Of a stretch of DNA of 64,000 nt, positions 61,069 through 64,000 are shown piece by piece. The notes below the pieces were generated by a model. That model saw nothing but the letters and a program-made list of their open reading frames with translations, ran no database searches and had not been told where the DNA came from. The first letter of the stretch is position 1, and every line of letters starts with the position of its first letter. This DNA is from Chionomys nivalis. Taxonomy: Eukaryota; Chordata; Mammalia; Rodentia; Cricetidae. The stretch is taken from positions 7,535,701-7,599,700 of the forward strand of contig NC_080095.1 of NCBI RefSeq assembly GCF_950005125.1. Direction: 5' to 3'. The position numbers were made by a program, and so were the translations under genes.

Positions 61069-61497
61069 TTTTTTTTTTCAATCACATGAGGCTTTAATGA
61101 TGAGATGAGATGGGAACCAGCGCATTGGGGCCTAGACTTATAACCCATGCAGGGGAAGAGTTCGACCCTGAGTGACTTGGAGAAGGGGTTTTTATAGGAA
61201 GAAACCACCGCCCAATAATAGGGGCAGGGAGGGTGTCACAGAATGTCACAAGGGGACAATTCCCTGCCTCTCGATATCACTCAAGGTCATAATCAGTTAG
61301 TTCCTAAAATCACAAGGGGGAAGCTCCCTGTTTCTCAAGATTATTCTCAAGATTACCATCTAACTTTATCTTCAGCTAGTTCCTGAAACACAGTCACTGA
61401 ACCGGCTAATCCTAGATTTTTGATTCTTCTCTTCCTGCTTGGATTTTTTGGCTATTTTCTTCCTGCTGGGGAGGTCTGGATTTATCCAGGTCTTTCA
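61069..61497 (-). mobile_element. 3' U3-R of a gammaretrovirus-like ERV ending in poly(A)
   Basis: Minus-strand LTR that begins TGAAAGACC (61489-61497), directly after a polypurine tract (61498-61512, AGAAGAAGTGGGGAGA on the minus strand). TATAAAA lies at about 61191-61197 and an ATTAAA poly(A) signal at 61093-61098. Fifteen bases after that signal the element ends in A10 (T-run 61069-61078), followed at once by V6 sequence. U5 is not present. This is the structure of a polyadenylated ERV transcript copied back by L1 rather than a normal provirus, though the tail is short. Confidence 0.7.
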
Positions 61498-61512
61498 TCT
61501 CCCCACTTCTTC

Positions 61513-61999
61513 TAGTACCTAGTTCTAATCATAGAACTAGATTTTAGTATCTTTTTAACCTTGTAAAGCACTATATTGGTGGCATGTCATCAAAATCTGA
61601 ACAGCACTTATTCCTTCTCTAATGAAGGTAATTAGTTTTAATTTATTAAAGTACTGAGGGGTCTGTATTAGGGCAGCTGCCAAAGGCCCAGGATTACTGC
61701 TAATGTCAGAGAAATTGGTTCTCATCAAAAGCAAGTTGGGTGTTTGTCAAACTCATCTTTAAGCATGTTAGCTGGATGATAAAAGATCCCAAGTACCAGT
61801 TGTACAAGCATACAGTAATCTTTGGTGTCTTTAAAAATCGATGTCAACACGCAAGGTGTCAGGCTTGTATTACAGGCCCACCATTTAGCTAAACCGAGAA
61901 CTGAGTACCTGGTGTCAGGAGTCTTAGGGCTCTTAAGAGTCTCATTATATAACCCCAGTAAGAGTCAGCCTATGATTAGTCCCCCAAACATAAGCCTCT
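61513..61999 (-). pseudogene. ERV env remnant (animal endogenous retrovirus)
   Basis: Minus-strand sequence upstream of the polypurine tract has short matches to a gammaretroviral envelope, including a recognisable stretch near the surface/transmembrane boundary at about 61690-61740. Several stops interrupt it, and most of the envelope is missing compared with a complete gene. It is an old, defective copy. Confidence 0.55.
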
Positions 62000-62000
62000 T

Positions 62001-62051
<51 letters not shown>

Positions 62052-62054
62052 TTA
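62001..62054 (+). repeat. (TTTA)n tail microsatellite
   Basis: About 13 TTTA units, the expanded poly(A) tail of the twin-primed L1 read on the opposite strand. Confidence 0.93.
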
Positions 62055-62959
62055 AAGATTTCTGCCTTCTCCCTGCCACCACCTCCCATTTCCCTCCCCC
62101 TCCCCCATCAAGTTCCCCTCCCTCATCATCCCTAAGAGTAATCAGGGTTCCCTGCCCTGTGGGAAGTCCAAGGACCACCCACCTCCATCCAGGTCTAGTA
62201 AGGTGAAAAAACACCAATGATAGCCTTTGCTGGAGAGGTTGTGGAGAAAGGGGTACAGTCATCCATTGCTGGTGGGAATGCAAACTTGTGAAACCACTTT
62301 GGAAAACAGTATGGCGGTTTCTCAGGAATTTCGGGATCCACCTAACCCTGGACCTAGCAATACCACTCTTGGGAATATACCCAAGAAATGCCCTATCATA
62401 CAACAAAAGTATATGCTCAACTATGTTCATAGCAGCATTGTTTGTAATAGCCAGAACCTGGAAACAACCTAGATGCCCTTCAATGGAAGAATGGATGAAG
62501 AAAGTATGGAATATATACATATTAGAGTACTACTCAGCAGTAAAAAACGATGACTTCCTGAATTTTGCAGGCAAATGGACGGAAATAGAAAACACTATAC
62601 TGAGTGAGGTGAGCCAGACCCTAAAAGAGGAACATGGGATGTACTCACTCATATTTGGTTTCTAGCCATGAATAGGGGACGTTGACCCTATTATGCGTGA
62701 TCCTAGAGAAGCTAATTAAGAAGGTGAACCCTAAGAAAAACATTTAGGCGATGAAAGGAGACAGAGACAAAGACCCACATTGGAGCACCGGTCTGAAATC
62801 TCAAGGTCCAAATCAAGAGCAGGAGACAGAGCATGAGCAAGGAACTCAGGACCGCGAGGGGTGCACCCACACACTGAGACAATGGGGATGTTCTATCAGG
62901 AACTCACCAAGGCCAGCTGGCCTGGGTCTGAAAAAGCATGGGATAAAACCGGACTTGGT
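62001..62959 (-). mobile_element. Twin-primed (5'-inverted) L1 inside the ERV
   Basis: The left part (62001-62205) is a minus-strand L1 3' end with a tail reading (TTTA)n on +. The right part (62206-62959) is L1 ORF2 end and 3' UTR on the + strand, so the 5' segment is inverted. A perfect 15-bp duplication AAACATAAGCCTCTT (61986-62000 and 62960-62974) brackets the whole. The open frame 62288-62665 is only the ORF2 C-terminus. About 130 bp of 3' UTR is lost at the inversion joint. Confidence 0.92.
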
Positions 62960-62974
62960 AAACATAAGCCTCTT

Positions 62975-64000
62975 GACTAGTAGTGTTGTCAAAGTCCCAG
63001 ATAGTTCAATTTGGGTAGTTCAGGAGCTCGCTTCATGTGGGAGGTGTGGATCCAGGCAGAGACGCAAACTTCTTTCAGTTGTTCCCAGATCTGGCGTCTC
63101 ACCATTTCAAGGGCCTTTAGGTGGGAAAATAAAGGTCTAGAAAGAATAGCATCAGAATTATACATTCCACCTGATTCAGTGAGTGGTGACGGTTCTCCAC
63201 AAAGAATCTCATTAGGGGTGAGTTTAAATCACCCTGGGGTGTTCCAAACCTGGAACAGGGCAAAGGGAAGGAGGGCTGTCCAGTCATTCCCGCAGGTCTC
63301 TTCCTAGCCCATGCACCAATTTTGTAAAGGTCTGTTTTAGAATTCTATTCATCCTTTCTACCGGACCTGACTCTGGGGTCGGTAAACACAATGTAATTTT
63401 CAATTGATCCTCAGTTGTTTGGCGAGTCCCTGATGTACCTGGGCAACAAAGGCAGGTCCATTATCAGACTCAATTACCTTGGGTATCCCAAACCTTGGGA
63501 AGATTTCTTATATGAGCTTCTTAGTCACCACATTGGCTGTCTCAGTCCTGGTAGGAAAAGCTTCTACCCATCCTAAAAAGGTGTCTATAAAAACTAATAA
63601 GTACTTTTTATTATATCTGGCTGGCTTAATTACTGTAAAATCTACTTTCCAGTAGGTCCCAGGCTGGAGGTCCCTGAGCCTCTTCCCAGGAGTGTCCTGC
63701 ATTAGTTATAGCACAGGCCTTGCAGCTTTTGACTACTTCTTCTGCCAAGTCAGAGTCCCATAACATAACAGTTGGATGACATAACCACATCTTTTAGTTT
63801 CTTGGCCCCCAAGAGGGTCGGGTAATGTAAGCTGGTAACATACTTGTGCCCTTCTTTTGCAGGAGGACTGGTTTTCCTCCTTCTGTCTCTATTGCCCCAT
63901 ACGGGGTTTTCCTAATTTGCCCATAACTTGATAGTCCTCGGGGGTATATCTAAAGTTGGTTTCACTGATATCATGATAATCTTTAGGCTCTTTGACTGCC
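62975..64000 (-). pseudogene. ERV pol remnant: integrase region (animal endogenous retrovirus)
   Basis: Minus-strand gammaretrovirus-type pol, continuing beyond the right edge. The piece at 63508-63702 is open for 64 codons and matches the start of the integrase catalytic core: KVDFT carries the first catalytic aspartate, followed by YLLVFIDTF and GWVEAFPTRTE. A stop follows at 63508-63510. The zinc-binding N-terminal part (63700-63990) and the rest of the core (63300-63500, including a DNGPAF-type second aspartate motif) are readable only with stops and shifts. The protein cannot be made as it stands. Confidence 0.82.

Noticed and set aside
62288..62665. 125-codon plus-strand frame
   Set aside because: It is the carboxyl end of L1 ORF2 in the inverted part of a twin-primed copy, not a host gene.
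1..64000. CRISPR array, prokaryotic operon, tRNA or rRNA gene
   Set aside because: None was seen. The repeats are SINEs, LINEs, LTRs and microsatellites, and the genes are split vertebrate IGHV segments.

Overview
The window is mammalian nuclear DNA from a stretch of an immunoglobulin heavy-chain variable (IGHV) locus. The host is a muroid rodent, most likely a cricetid (hamster, vole or deer-mouse type). Evidence for this is the B1 and B2 SINEs, a 4.5S(H) RNA retrocopy, abundant young L1 copies and three copies of a cricetid-type LTR. No prokaryotic gene, CRISPR array or ordinary single-copy gene is visible. Exact species cannot be read from the sequence alone.

Six IGHV segments all lie on the + strand, so the D, J and C segments should lie beyond the right-hand end. 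In order they are: V1 (9473-9897, intact, IGHV1-like), V2 (16390-16844, intact, IGHV10-like), V3 (22461-22890, broken, IGHV15-like), V4 (31984-32428, intact, IGHV1-like), V5 (52019-52452, IGHV1-like with one nonsense codon) and V6 (60852-61068, IGHV15-like, cut off by an endogenous retrovirus). The intact segments have a split leader, a V exon with the conserved Cys-Trp-Cys framework, a recombination signal (RSS) and an upstream octamer ATGCAAAT. The interleaved IGHV1/IGHV10/IGHV15 order resembles part of the mouse Igh locus.

The locus has grown by duplication of whole blocks. V1, V4 and V5 sit in diverged copies of one block (about 3.7-10.2 kb, 25.2-33.6 kb, and 47.8-53.3 kb continuing after an L1 at 59.9 kb). 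V3 and V6 share a second kind of block. Two copies of the IGHV1 block keep a CTCF-like motif at the same place, and a third CTCF-like motif lies 20 bp beyond the V2 RSS.

Much of the rest is transposon sequence. There are two near full-length L1 elements on the minus strand (40.4-47.3 and 53.3-59.9 kb) and many truncated L1 copies, including a twin-primed one and one fused to 4.5S(H) RNA. There are also three LTRs with perfect 6-bp target duplications, a complete two-LTR element at 33.6-37.8 kb loaded with nested insertions, and a gammaretrovirus-like ERV at the right edge whose 3' end looks polyadenylated. Long AT-rich stretches in between hold nothing I recognise.
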